Below, in pieces: positions 18,685-27,155 of a DNA stretch of 64,000 nucleotides (its first letter is position 1; each line of letters begins with the position of its first letter). The stretch is from DAOMNO01 sp035443885. GTDB lineage: Bacteria; Planctomycetota; Phycisphaerae; Phycisphaerales; SM1A02. The notes under the pieces are model-generated. The model made no database searches. It saw only the letters and a program-made list of their open reading frames with translations, and was not told the origin of the DNA. The position numbers and the translations under genes are program-made. The stretch is from positions 62,001 through 126,000 of the forward strand of contig DAOMNO010000002.1 of NCBI GenBank assembly GCA_035443885.1, written 5' to 3'.

Positions 18685-19734
18685 CTAAAGCCACTTCATG
18701 ACTTGATCCACTTCATCCGCACTGCCCATGAGCACGCTTGTGCGTTGATGAAGGTCATCCGGAAGAATATCTAACGTGCGGATGTTGCCTGTCGGCCCCG
18801 ATGAAATCGCCCTGCCACCCGCCTGCTCCATGATCATGGCCATCGGATTCGCTTCGTACATCAGGCGGAGTTTGCCTTCAGGATGTTTCTTCGTCGGCGG
18901 ATAAAGGAACACCCCGCCCAGCAGCAACGTGCGGTGGATATCCGCCACCATTGAACCGATGTAGCGGCTGGAATAGCCGTTCTGGTGCGCCCAGCCCAGG
19001 TACTTCTGATACCCATCAGGAAACTGGTCTGCGTACGCCTCGTTGATGGAGTAAATCTTGTTCGCGCGGGGCATCTTGATCTTGCGCTCAACGAGCACAA
19101 ACGAGCCAATGGACTGATCGAGGACGAACATGTCCACGCCATTGCCGGTGGTCAGCACGAACACCACGGAAGAGCCGTACAGAATGTACCCGGCTGCCAC
19201 CTGCTCGGAGCCTCGCTGGCGGAGCGTTTCACGCGCGCCGGGAATAGTCGGATCGTTACGAAGAATCGTGAATATGGTGCCGACGCCGACACAGAAATCC
19301 AGATTCGATGAACCATCGAGCGGGTCGAACAGCACACAGTATCGGCCGCCTTCGCGCCCGGTGCGAAGAATGGTCGGCTCTTCGTCTTCTTCAGAGGCCA
19401 GCACCGCAATATTGGCGCGATCACCAAGGCATCGCATGATGATCTCATTGGCGATCACATCCAGCTTCTGCTGCTCTTCGCCTTGCACGTTTTTGTCGCC
19501 ATGCGCGCCAAGCACATCTTCGATACGAGCGCGACGAACCTTGTTGGCAATGGTTTTCCCAGCGAGTGAGATGGCGGAAAGAATCCATGAAAGCTCACCG
19601 GTCGCGCCGGGGAAGCGCGATTCCTCGTTCAGAATATGGCTCTGAAGCGAGGTCAGGTTGTCGCGCGTGTAGCGACGGCTCTCGTTGCGACTCTTGGTTG
19701 TCGCTTCAACAGGATTCGGCTCAATATGAGACAT
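18685..19734 (-). CDS. fbp: Fructose-1,6-bisphosphatase class I
   Basis: It removes the 1-phosphate from fructose-1,6-bisphosphate in gluconeogenesis or the pentose cycle. The 349-residue protein contains ASEEDEEP and FDPLDGSSNLD, the metal-binding and catalytic signatures, then GYILYGSSVVFVLT, RYIGSMVADIHRTLL and GKLRLMYEANPMA with the phosphate-binding residues. It is of normal length with a modest N-terminal extension. A GGCGG-rich stretch precedes the ATG. It converges on the zinc-ribbon pair and is divergent from the thiolase at 19854. Confidence 0.95.
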   Translation of the reverse strand: MSHIEPNPVEATTKSRNESRRYTRDNLTSLQSHILNEESRFPGATGELSWILSAISLAGKTIANKVRRARIEDVLGAHGDKNVQGEEQQKLDVIANEIIMRCLGDRANIAVLASEEDEEPTILRTGREGGRYCVLFDPLDGSSNLDFCVGVGTIFTILRNDPTIPGARETLRQRGSEQVAAGYILYGSSVVFVLTTGNGVDMFVLDQSIGSFVLVERKIKMPRANKIYSINEAYADQFPDGYQKYLGWAHQNGYSSRYIGSMVADIHRTLLLGGVFLYPPTKKHPEGKLRLMYEANPMAMIMEQAGGRAISSGPTGNIRTLDILPDDLHQRTSVLMGSADEVDQVMKWL

Positions 19735-19853
19735 TCACAGCCCGCCTTTCATCCTAGATTGTACCGCATCAGGCTGCCTCTACGGTTGCGATTCTCCGCT
19801 ATCATTCCGTGCTTTCCCCAACGACTGCAAACATCACTCGGAGCCTGCGAACC

Positions 19854-21035
19854 ATGCCCCAGCCTGTCATTCTTGCCGCCAAACGGACCCCCATCGGTCG
19901 ATTCCTCGGCGGCCTCTCCCGCGTCCCTTCGCCTCAACTCGGCGCGTATGCAATCGATGCCGTCCTGAAGAGTGCACCAACTGCAAAACATCACGTTGAC
20001 GAGTGCATCATGGGGTGCGTGTTGCAAGCGGGTCTGGGGCAGAATCCCGCGAGGCAGGCTGGGTTGAAAGCGGGCCTGCCCGAAACGCTTTCCGCACAGA
20101 CGATCAACAAAGTGTGTGGCTCAGGCTTGCAGGCTGTCATGCTTGCAGCGCAGTCTATTAAGGCCGGCGACAACCACCTTGTCGTCGCAGGCGGCTTTGA
20201 GAACATGTCTGCTGCGCCACATCTCGCGCACGTGCGGGCTGGCCTGAAGTTCGGAGACGGCAAACTCATCGACCACATGCAGTTTGACGGCCTTACCTGC
20301 GCGTTTGAGGGATGCGGCATGGGTAACGCTGCGGACTACATTGCGGAGAAGTTCAACGTCAGCCGCGACGATCAGGATCGTTTCTCTGCTCAATCGCACC
20401 AGCGTGCCGCGAAAGCCACTGCGGAAGGCTGGTTCGCGGCTGAACTCGTGCCGCTCACAGGTGAACAATGCCTTGATAAAAAATCGCCCGGCGTCTCTCA
20501 GGATGAAGGCATTCGGGGCGACTCAACTCCCGAAGGTCTTGCCAAGTTGCGCCCGGCTTTCTCTGCAACGGGTACCGTCACGGCAGGCAATGCTTCGCAG
20601 ATTTCAGACGGTGCCGCAGCACTTCTCGTCGCCAGCGAGGAAAAGGCGAAGGAAATTGGCGCCAAGCCAATCGCTCGCATCGTGGATTACTACACGTCTG
20701 GCGTCGCACCGAAGGACATTTTCAACGCACCGACGCTCGGCCTGCAGGAACTGCTCAAGCGCAACAAGCTTTCAGTGAAGGACGTTGACCTCTTCGAGTT
20801 GAACGAGGCCTTCGCAGCGCAGGTGCTGTGCAATATCGGACAGGTCGGCATTCCGGAGTCGAAGCTCAACATCTGCGGCGGCGGTATCGCGCTTGGTCAC
20901 CCCATCGGCGGGTCCGGCGCTCGCGTACTCGTCACCCTGCTGCATCAGATGATCCGCACCGGCGCGAAGCGAGGCATCGCCAGCCTGTGTCTCGGCGGCG
21001 GGAACAGCGTGAACATGCTCGTCGAAACAGTCTGA
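19854..21035 (+). CDS. Acetyl-CoA acetyltransferase (thiolase)
   Basis: A 393-residue type II thiolase, the usual length. The nucleophilic C88 lies in NKVCGSGLQAV; NEAFAAQ, GGGIALGHPIGGSGAR with the catalytic His, and SLCLGGGNS with the second Cys follow in order. It either condenses two acetyl-CoA (storage polymers, isoprenoids) or cleaves acetoacetyl-CoA; neighbours do not decide. The ATG at 19854 starts exactly at the family N-terminus (VILAAKRTPIGRF); an in-frame GTG at 19809 would add 15 unrelated residues. No phaB or hydroxyacyl-CoA dehydrogenase adjoins it. Confidence 0.92.
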   Translation: MPQPVILAAKRTPIGRFLGGLSRVPSPQLGAYAIDAVLKSAPTAKHHVDECIMGCVLQAGLGQNPARQAGLKAGLPETLSAQTINKVCGSGLQAVMLAAQSIKAGDNHLVVAGGFENMSAAPHLAHVRAGLKFGDGKLIDHMQFDGLTCAFEGCGMGNAADYIAEKFNVSRDDQDRFSAQSHQRAAKATAEGWFAAELVPLTGEQCLDKKSPGVSQDEGIRGDSTPEGLAKLRPAFSATGTVTAGNASQISDGAAALLVASEEKAKEIGAKPIARIVDYYTSGVAPKDIFNAPTLGLQELLKRNKLSVKDVDLFELNEAFAAQVLCNIGQVGIPESKLNICGGGIALGHPIGGSGARVLVTLLHQMIRTGAKRGIASLCLGGGNSVNMLVETV

Positions 21036-21225
21036 CGTTTTGACTCACGATTGACCGGTAAGGCGCACTGCTGGTGTTGGCGCTGGCTTGTTGTCACATG
21101 TCCTTGCGGGGCGGAGTTGAGACATGTCGCGAGGAAAAATTTGCATTCCTGCAATCCGCAACCGATGCTACCGAAAATCTGGATAAGGCGGTTGCGCCCA
21201 GTCCACCCACACGGAAGGAGGCACC

Positions 21226-21786
21226 ATGATCACAACTCTCATCGCTGGCGCCGTTCTCGTCATTGCCATTTTCTTCATCATCGGCATCTACAATTCGCTC
21301 CAGCGTCTTCGCATCGCTGCCAAGACCGCATGGTCGGATATTGACGTTCAGCTCAAGCGACGGCACGACCTTGTGCCGAACCTCGTCAATACCGTCAAGG
21401 GCTATGCGTCCCACGAGCGTGAGGCTCTCGAAGCTGTCATTGCAGCGCGCAGCCGGGCTGTAGATGCTGGCAAGCAAGGCATCGACCAGCAGGTTGGCGC
21501 AGAGAACATGCTCACCCAGGCGCTCGGCCGCTTGTTTGCGCTTTCAGAAGCCTATCCAGACCTCAAAGCGAATCAGAACTTCATGCAGCTTCAGGAAGAA
21601 CTGACGAGTACAGAGAACAAAATCGGCTTTGCGCGACAGCACTACAACCGCAGCGTGGGCCAGTACAACGAAGCAATGGTCGTGTTCCCCAACAACATCA
21701 TCGCTGGGCTGTTCAGCTTCGAGAAGATGCCGTTCTTCGAAATCGCCGATCCGTCGCACCGAGAGGCTCCGAAGGTGGCGTTCTGA
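21226..21786 (+). CDS. lemA: LemA family protein
   Basis: A 186-residue protein with a textbook AAGGAGG ribosome site. One N-terminal membrane span (about residues 4-24) is followed by the long helical LemA domain: AWSDIDVQLKRRHDLVPNLV, TVKGYASHERE, and the C-terminal YNRSVGQYNEAMVVFPNNII. LemA proteins have an outside N-terminus and an uncertain role; they frequently neighbour M48 HtpX-type proteases, as here. It heads a four-gene plus-strand cluster that ends in a second lemA. A 288-nt gap separates it from the protease gene, so the cluster may have internal promoters. Confidence 0.92.
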   Translation: MITTLIAGAVLVIAIFFIIGIYNSLQRLRIAAKTAWSDIDVQLKRRHDLVPNLVNTVKGYASHEREALEAVIAARSRAVDAGKQGIDQQVGAENMLTQALGRLFALSEAYPDLKANQNFMQLQEELTSTENKIGFARQHYNRSVGQYNEAMVVFPNNIIAGLFSFEKMPFFEIADPSHREAPKVAF

Positions 21787-22074
21787 AATCTGAAGTTAGT
21801 TTTTTTATCAGGGCGCGCACGCAGAGAACCTAGAAAAAAGTGTTGCCGCTTGACCTACCAGCAGCACACGTGCGTACATCGAAGGAAGACGAGACGTTCT
21901 GAAGCGAAAAGGCGACATCTCGACTGAGTTTCGCAACTGACCATCTCGCTGATATACGAGTACTGAACACCGGTCTCCCTCAGGGCTATTCCATACTCTG
22001 TGCTCTCTCTGTGTTCTGTGGCCCATCGCGTTACTCGCTGGGATGCAACTCATTCCTGATGATGGTGAATCTGA
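21787..22074. other. Intergenic region with CTCTGTG-type repeat
   Basis: A 288-nt gap between lemA and the M48 protease with no credible ORF. It contains a low-complexity stretch at 21995-22022 built from CTCTGTG, CTCTCTCTGTG and TTCTGTGGC words, and a complementary-looking CGCAGAGAACC near 21820. Similar CACAGAG-type words recur in intergenic DNA of several bacterial groups, from memory. A T-run at 21797-21803 follows the lemA stop but I see no strong hairpin before it. Function unknown. Confidence 0.5.
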
Positions 22075-23097
22075 ATGTCTGGAGTCGTTCACACCGAAAA
22101 CCCGCCGCGCCGCGCGTATCCAGCGAATGTAACGTTCAACACGCTCATTCGTGCCAATAAGCGTAAAAGCGCAATGCTGATGATCGGCATGGGTCTGCTG
22201 CTCGTGCTGATCGGCGCTGTCTTTGGCGGCGTATTGGGCGGCTACGCAGGCGGAGATTCACTGCTCCCCTCGCTTCTGCTCGGCGCGATCGCTTTCGCCA
22301 TCATCGCAGCCATCGGCTCCGCGTGGAGTTTCTATGGCGGCTCCAGTGCGATTCTGTTCATGTCCGGCGCGCGACCGATCGAAAAGAAAGACGACCCGCA
22401 ATTGTTCAACGTCGTCGAGGAACTGGCCATCGCGGGCGGTATCCCTCTACCCAAGGTCTATCTGATCGACGACCCCGCGCTCAATGCGTTCGCCACCGGG
22501 CGCGATCCGCAACATGCTGCGGTCGCCATCACTACCGGCCTTCGCCAGCAGCTCAGTCGCGATGAACTCGCAGGTGTTATGGCGCACGAGATCGCTCACA
22601 TTCGTCACTACGACATTCGCTTCGCGATGCTCATGGCCACCATGGTCGGCATCATTGTTTTCGCAAGTGATGCCATGCTGCGCATGTTTTTCTATGGCGG
22701 CGCAGGACGGCGCGGGGGCATGAGCCGCTCATCTGGCGGCAAGCAAGGCGGCAATCCTGCGATCATCATTCTTCTCGTGCTCGCAATTCTGCTGGCGATT
22801 CTCGCGCCACTCTTCGCAACGCTGATTCGGCTTGCGGTCAGTCGCCAGCGGGAGTACCTCGCGGACGCCGGTGCCGTTGAACTGACGCGCTATCCACAGG
22901 GGTTGATCGGCGCACTTGAGAAGCTTGGTGGCTGCAAAGTGCCGCTAAAGGGTGCGAACCGCGCAACGGCGCACCTGTTCATCGTTAATCCACTGAAGGA
23001 CGCGCTGAAAGGCCAGGGCCACGAGTTATCAAGTCACTTTCGCACGCACCCACCGTTGCACGATCGCATCAACAGGCTGAAGGCTCTGATTCAGTAA
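22075..23097 (+). CDS. htpX: M48 family zinc metalloprotease, HtpX-like
   Basis: A 340-residue inner-membrane protease. Two N-terminal spans (about residues 37-60 and 65-88) precede the gluzincin domain. The zinc site HEIAH lies in VMAHEIAHIRHYD, the third ligand glutamate in QREYLADAGAVE, and a second membrane pair lies between them (~185-205 and ~225-250). HtpX-type enzymes degrade damaged membrane proteins; this is inferred for the present protein. The RFRTHPPLHDRI-like C-terminus (HFRTHPPLHDRI) is typical. It lies between lemA and an uncharacterised membrane protein. The ribosome site before the ATG is weak. Confidence 0.92.
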   Translation: MSGVVHTENPPRRAYPANVTFNTLIRANKRKSAMLMIGMGLLLVLIGAVFGGVLGGYAGGDSLLPSLLLGAIAFAIIAAIGSAWSFYGGSSAILFMSGARPIEKKDDPQLFNVVEELAIAGGIPLPKVYLIDDPALNAFATGRDPQHAAVAITTGLRQQLSRDELAGVMAHEIAHIRHYDIRFAMLMATMVGIIVFASDAMLRMFFYGGAGRRGGMSRSSGGKQGGNPAIIILLVLAILLAILAPLFATLIRLAVSRQREYLADAGAVELTRYPQGLIGALEKLGGCKVPLKGANRATAHLFIVNPLKDALKGQGHELSSHFRTHPPLHDRINRLKALIQ

Positions 23098-23172
23098 TCG
23101 TGGCGGATTTGCCGTCCTCACACTCCCGGTAAAAACAAGGAACAAAATCAATAAGAACCCCGACTCTGCTGC

Positions 23173-23883
23173 ATGGAATTCTTCCCCGTCATCATCATCA
23201 TTGCCGTCGTGATCCTCGCCGGGATCGGCGGCTATTTCGCGTGGCGCGCCGAGCAGCACCGCAGGGAAGAACTTGCGGCGTTTGCACACGAGATCGGCTG
23301 GCGATTCAGTCCATCCCGTGACTGGTCGCGCGATGCGGACTTCGTGCAGTTTGAGATTTTCCGCAGAGGGCACAGCCGCGTCGCGTACAACACGCTTGAT
23401 GGTGAGATCGAAGTAGAAGGCCGCCGATATGCAGGCCGCATGGGGGACTACCGGTACAAGGTTACCTCCGGCAGCGGCAAGAACCGGCGCACACGCACCT
23501 ACACGTTCAGCTACATCATTGTCGGACTTCCCTTCGGCAATGCGCCACCGCTGCTCATCCGCCGTGAGGGTTTCTTTGACAAGATCGCGGGCGTATTCGG
23601 TTTCTCAGATATCAACTTCGAATCTGCTGAGTTCAGCAGAAAATATCACGTTCGCTCGCCTGACAAAAAGTTTGCCTACGACGTGATCGACGCGCGGATG
23701 ATGGAGTTCATTTTGCGAACAGACCCGCCGACGATTGATATTGAACGAGGCCGCTGCTGCGTAAGCAACGGCAGCACGAAGTGGACACCGGCGCAATACC
23801 GCGCCATGCATCGCTGGGTGAGCGAGTTCTTCGATCATTGGCCACGCCACGTGAAGGCGTCACTGGACAGTAATCGCGTGTAA
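23173..23883 (+). CDS. Membrane-anchored hypothetical protein (DUF3137-like architecture)
   Basis: A 236-residue protein with one N-terminal membrane span (about 4-23) and a soluble domain. The domain includes HEIGWRFSPSRDW, a basic SGSGKNRRTRTYTF stretch and a C-terminal half rich in aromatic residues (WVSEFFDHWPRHV). I do not recognise it with confidence; the layout recalls DUF3137-type proteins found beside LemA. No catalytic motif is visible. It sits 75 nt after the protease and 87 nt before the second lemA, so it is probably part of the same functional group. Confidence 0.8.
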   Translation: MEFFPVIIIIAVVILAGIGGYFAWRAEQHRREELAAFAHEIGWRFSPSRDWSRDADFVQFEIFRRGHSRVAYNTLDGEIEVEGRRYAGRMGDYRYKVTSGSGKNRRTRTYTFSYIIVGLPFGNAPPLLIRREGFFDKIAGVFGFSDINFESAEFSRKYHVRSPDKKFAYDVIDARMMEFILRTDPPTIDIERGRCCVSNGSTKWTPAQYRAMHRWVSEFFDHWPRHVKASLDSNRV

Positions 23884-23970
23884 CGGGCCGACCCACTGTT
23901 ACACTTGTTGTTGAACCGTGAATCACTGAGGATATCTACTTGAGTTTGCACTGCACGCTTGGCCAACGCC

Positions 23971-24534
23971 ATGGAACTACTCCCCATCATCATCGCTGTC
24001 GTCGCGATCCTGATCCCCGCGATCTGGGTCGTCGCCAATTACAACCGCATGGCGCGTGTGCAGCAGCACATCAAAGAAAGCTGGTCGGGCATTGATGTCG
24101 AGATGAAGCGGCGATACGAGTTGATCCCCAACCTCGTTGAGACCGTGAAGGGCTACGCCCAGCACGAACGAGACACACTGGAACAGGTCGTCGCGATGCG
24201 AAACAAAGCAATGGCGAATCACGGCTCGGCGGCATCGCAGGCCGTGGACGAATCTGCCATGCTCATCTGCATGAAGCGGCTGTTTGCACTCGTTGAAAAC
24301 TACCCACAGCTCAAGGCTGATACACATTTCCTCGCCTTGCAGCGCGAGCTTGCCCTGACGGAAGACCGTATCGCAGCGGCACGACGGTTCTATAACGCCA
24401 ACGTCCGTGAAATGAACCAGCTTTGTCAGATGTTCCCCACGAACATTCTGGCATCGATGTTCGGTTTCACAGTCGGCACATTCTTTGAACTGGAGAGTGC
24501 AGCAGAGCGCGTGGTGCCACACGTCAATCTGTAG
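23971..24534 (+). CDS. LemA family protein, second copy
   Basis: A 187-residue LemA paralogue of the protein at 21226. It has an N-terminal span (about 4-22) and the same domain order: SWSGIDVEMKRRYELIPNLV, TVKGYAQHERDT, YNANVREMNQLCQMFPTNIL and a terminal FFEL. The open frame begins at a TTG (23959), but the ATG at 23971 starts directly before the hydrophobic span. The two copies differ widely in the middle, so the duplication is not recent. Ends 16 nt from the convergent mraY stop. Confidence 0.9.
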   Translation: MELLPIIIAVVAILIPAIWVVANYNRMARVQQHIKESWSGIDVEMKRRYELIPNLVETVKGYAQHERDTLEQVVAMRNKAMANHGSAASQAVDESAMLICMKRLFALVENYPQLKADTHFLALQRELALTEDRIAAARRFYNANVREMNQLCQMFPTNILASMFGFTVGTFFELESAAERVVPHVNL

Positions 24535-24550
24535 CACACGTCCGGGGCCG

Positions 24551-25720
24551 CTATCGCAGTTTGATCGATACGAGCGCAAGCATGGCGAACACCATTGCCA
24601 GCACCCAGAATCGCGTTACCACCTGCTGTTCCGACCAGCCGCCGAGATGAAAATGATGATGAATCGGCGAACAGCGGAAGATGCGTTTGCCCTTGGTCCA
24701 CTTGAAGTAGCCGACCTGCAGCATCACGCTCCCCATCTCCATAAAGTACACCGCACCGATGATGATGAGCAGCACTTCCTGACGAATGGCAACCGCGATA
24801 TAGGCCAGCAGGCCGCCGAGTGCGAGCGAGCCGGTGTCGCCCATGAAGACCTGCGCCGGCGCGCAGTTGAACCACATGAAGCCGAGACATGCCCCGGCCA
24901 TTGCGCCAGTAACGACCATCAACTCTTTTGCACCGGGCAGATACGGGAACATCAGCGTCTGCGCCGCTTCAGCCTGCCCTGCGATAAAACAGAGCGCCAT
25001 CATCGCAAACGACGCGACGATCATCGTTCCGGCAGCCAGCCCGTCCATGCCATCGGTCAGATTAACCGCATTAGACGTACCTGCAATCAACATGGTGGCG
25101 ATCAACACGAACGCCATCATGCCAAGCACAATAACGCCCTGCTCCAACACCAAACCCTCTGACTTCGGCACATAGGTACGTTGCAGCGGCAGGTTGAGTA
25201 CATGCCCCGCCTCATACGACATACCGTGCCGATAGAGGAAGAACCCAGCCACAAATCCGATGCCGAGTTGAAAGAGCAGCTTCTCCCATGCGTACAACCC
25301 CTCGCGCGAACCGGGGTGCCGACGCGCAGACGTGAGTTTGAGCCAGTCATCCGCACCACCAACCGCTGCAAGCCAGAGCAGCACAATGAGCGCGAGGTGC
25401 ACGTAGCGTTCCGTCAGGTCTGCAAAGAGCAAAATCGTGAGCAGCATCGACCCGACGATGAGCACGCCGCCCATTGTGGGTGTTGCGGCCTTGGATTCCA
25501 TGAGCCGATTCACATCGGCGTTGTAAAACTCCGGTGCATCGCCGATCTTCTGCCTGCGCAGGAAGGCAATCGTACGCTTGCCGAAGAGCAGCACCAGCAT
25601 GAAGCTGAACACGACCGCGAAGAACGCGCGAAACTCAAGCTGATACAGCACCATCACCAGCTTGATGAAGCCCATGTCGTCCAGCCAAGAATCCATGATT
25701 TGCAGAAGGTTGTACAGCAC
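24551..25720 (-). CDS. mraY: Phospho-N-acetylmuramoyl-pentapeptide-transferase
   Basis: MraY moves phospho-MurNAc-pentapeptide from UDP to undecaprenyl phosphate, making lipid I at the inner membrane. The 389-residue protein has about ten membrane spans. Visible motifs: ATPTMGGVLIV near the N-terminus, GADDWLKL with catalytic aspartates, NLTDGMDGLAAG, FMGDTGSLALGG and SPIHHHFHLGGWSE. The start is a GTG giving MLYNLL, like the usual MraY N-terminus. It is the last gene of the murE-murF-mraY run, 16 nt after murF. Confidence 0.97.
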   Translation of the reverse strand: MLYNLLQIMDSWLDDMGFIKLVMVLYQLEFRAFFAVVFSFMLVLLFGKRTIAFLRRQKIGDAPEFYNADVNRLMESKAATPTMGGVLIVGSMLLTILLFADLTERYVHLALIVLLWLAAVGGADDWLKLTSARRHPGSREGLYAWEKLLFQLGIGFVAGFFLYRHGMSYEAGHVLNLPLQRTYVPKSEGLVLEQGVIVLGMMAFVLIATMLIAGTSNAVNLTDGMDGLAAGTMIVASFAMMALCFIAGQAEAAQTLMFPYLPGAKELMVVTGAMAGACLGFMWFNCAPAQVFMGDTGSLALGGLLAYIAVAIRQEVLLIIIGAVYFMEMGSVMLQVGYFKWTKGKRIFRCSPIHHHFHLGGWSEQQVVTRFWVLAMVFAMLALVSIKLR

Positions 25721-25736
25721 GGGGCAGCAGTTTGTA

Positions 25737-27155
25737 TCAAGCTGTAAGCGATGCGTTTGCGCGGGTCTTGAGATACTCGACGAGCCGTTCGAGCGCGACG
25801 CCTCGCGACCCCTTCACGAGCACGAAGTCGCCGGGCCTCATGAGCGAGGCGATCCGCGCCATGCTCTCTTCCGTCAGTTCCGGCGCTGCCGTCAGGCGCG
25901 GCATGGGCCAGCCTCGTGAAATCGCTTCCGCGGTGAACGCCGAGAGCGGCCCCACGAGAACCGCGTGTTCGATGCGACAGCGCCGATCCACTTCGAGAAC
26001 GTGACGCCCGACTTCCCGATGCAGGTCTGGCGCTGCATGGCCAAGTTCCAGCATGTCGCCGAGAATGACCAGCCGACGCGAGGCATGCGCCGCCAATTCC
26101 GCAAAGGTCTCAATCGCTGCGATGGTGGAATCAGGATTGGCGTTGTAAGCATCGTTGAACACGGTGATGCCCGCGATGGCTTCCTCTGCCAGACGCATTG
26201 CTTCGGGCCGAACCGATGCTAGGCCTTCGCTGATGTGGCTATCTGAAATGCCAAGCCTGCGTCCCACAGCCACCGCTGCAAGTGCGTTGAGGGCGTTGTG
26301 TTTGCCCGGCAGCCCAAGGCGGAACCGCGATCGCTCGTTGATCTCAATCCACCATGAATCTCCATCGCGCCCGCGATTGGTGAGCCGCAGATTTCCATCA
26401 TTCGATTCGCCAAAGAGAATGACGTTCTCCAAGGGCTTGAGGTACGGCCTGAGATCGGGCGAATCCGCATTCACAATCGCGCACCCGTCATCTCGCAAAT
26501 ACGCCAGCAGAGCGGCTTTCTCCTTCGCGACATCCGCCACTGAACCGAGGCCCGCCAGATGCGAGCGGCCGATCATCGTAATCACAGCAATATCCGGCTC
26601 TGTGATACGAGCGAGCTGCGCAATCTCGCCGGGATGATTGGTGCCCACTTCCACCACGAGGTATCGATCCCGTGGATTGGCGGCCAGCAGGGTGAGCGGC
26701 ACACCGATCTCGTTGTTGAAACTCTTGGGCGAGCACGAACCGTGCATCGCTTTCGACAGCGCCGCATGAATCAGCCTCTTGGTTGTTGTCTTTCCCGCTG
26801 ATCCTGTTACTGCAATCACCTTCGTCGCTGTCAAACTGCGCCGATGCGCGAGCGCCAGCCTCGCCATCGCTTTTCGACAATCTTCGACAAGCAACACGCC
26901 AGCTTCGGCGCAATGATTCAGCACCGTTTCATCGGGCTTTCGATCAACAATGATAAGAAGCGCACCAGCGCGAACGGCAGCAAGGACATGATCGTGTCCG
27001 TCATGCCGCTCACCGCGAATTGCAATGAACGCACGACGGGTCATGTCTTCACGCGAATCGATCCCGACGCCGTTCAATTCGACATCAGGATGCGGACGAC
27101 GGAGCCATGAGCCTCCCATAACAGTCGCGATGTTATCGATTCTGAACGTACTCAC
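25737..27155 (-). CDS. murF: UDP-N-acetylmuramoyl-tripeptide--D-Ala-D-Ala ligase
   Basis: MurF adds D-Ala-D-Ala to the UDP-MurNAc-tripeptide. The 472-residue protein has the Mur ligase P-loop AVTGSAGKTTTKRLI, the SFNNEIGVPLTLL motif, the VEVGTNHPGEI segment, LPGKHNALNALAAV, and the NDAYNANPDS motif characteristic of MurF. It starts at a GTG that overlaps the murE stop codon by 4 nt (GTGA), indicating translational coupling. The following mraY begins after 16 nt. Confidence 0.96.
   Translation of the reverse strand: MSTFRIDNIATVMGGSWLRRPHPDVELNGVGIDSREDMTRRAFIAIRGERHDGHDHVLAAVRAGALLIIVDRKPDETVLNHCAEAGVLLVEDCRKAMARLALAHRRSLTATKVIAVTGSAGKTTTKRLIHAALSKAMHGSCSPKSFNNEIGVPLTLLAANPRDRYLVVEVGTNHPGEIAQLARITEPDIAVITMIGRSHLAGLGSVADVAKEKAALLAYLRDDGCAIVNADSPDLRPYLKPLENVILFGESNDGNLRLTNRGRDGDSWWIEINERSRFRLGLPGKHNALNALAAVAVGRRLGISDSHISEGLASVRPEAMRLAEEAIAGITVFNDAYNANPDSTIAAIETFAELAAHASRRLVILGDMLELGHAAPDLHREVGRHVLEVDRRCRIEHAVLVGPLSAFTAEAISRGWPMPRLTAAPELTEESMARIASLMRPGDFVLVKGSRGVALERLVEYLKTRANASLTA

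Noticed and set aside
21096..21127. ACATGTC/GACATGT inverted repeat before lemA as an operator
   Set aside because: Seven-base arms with an 18-nt spacer occur often by chance; no matching copy was seen elsewhere.
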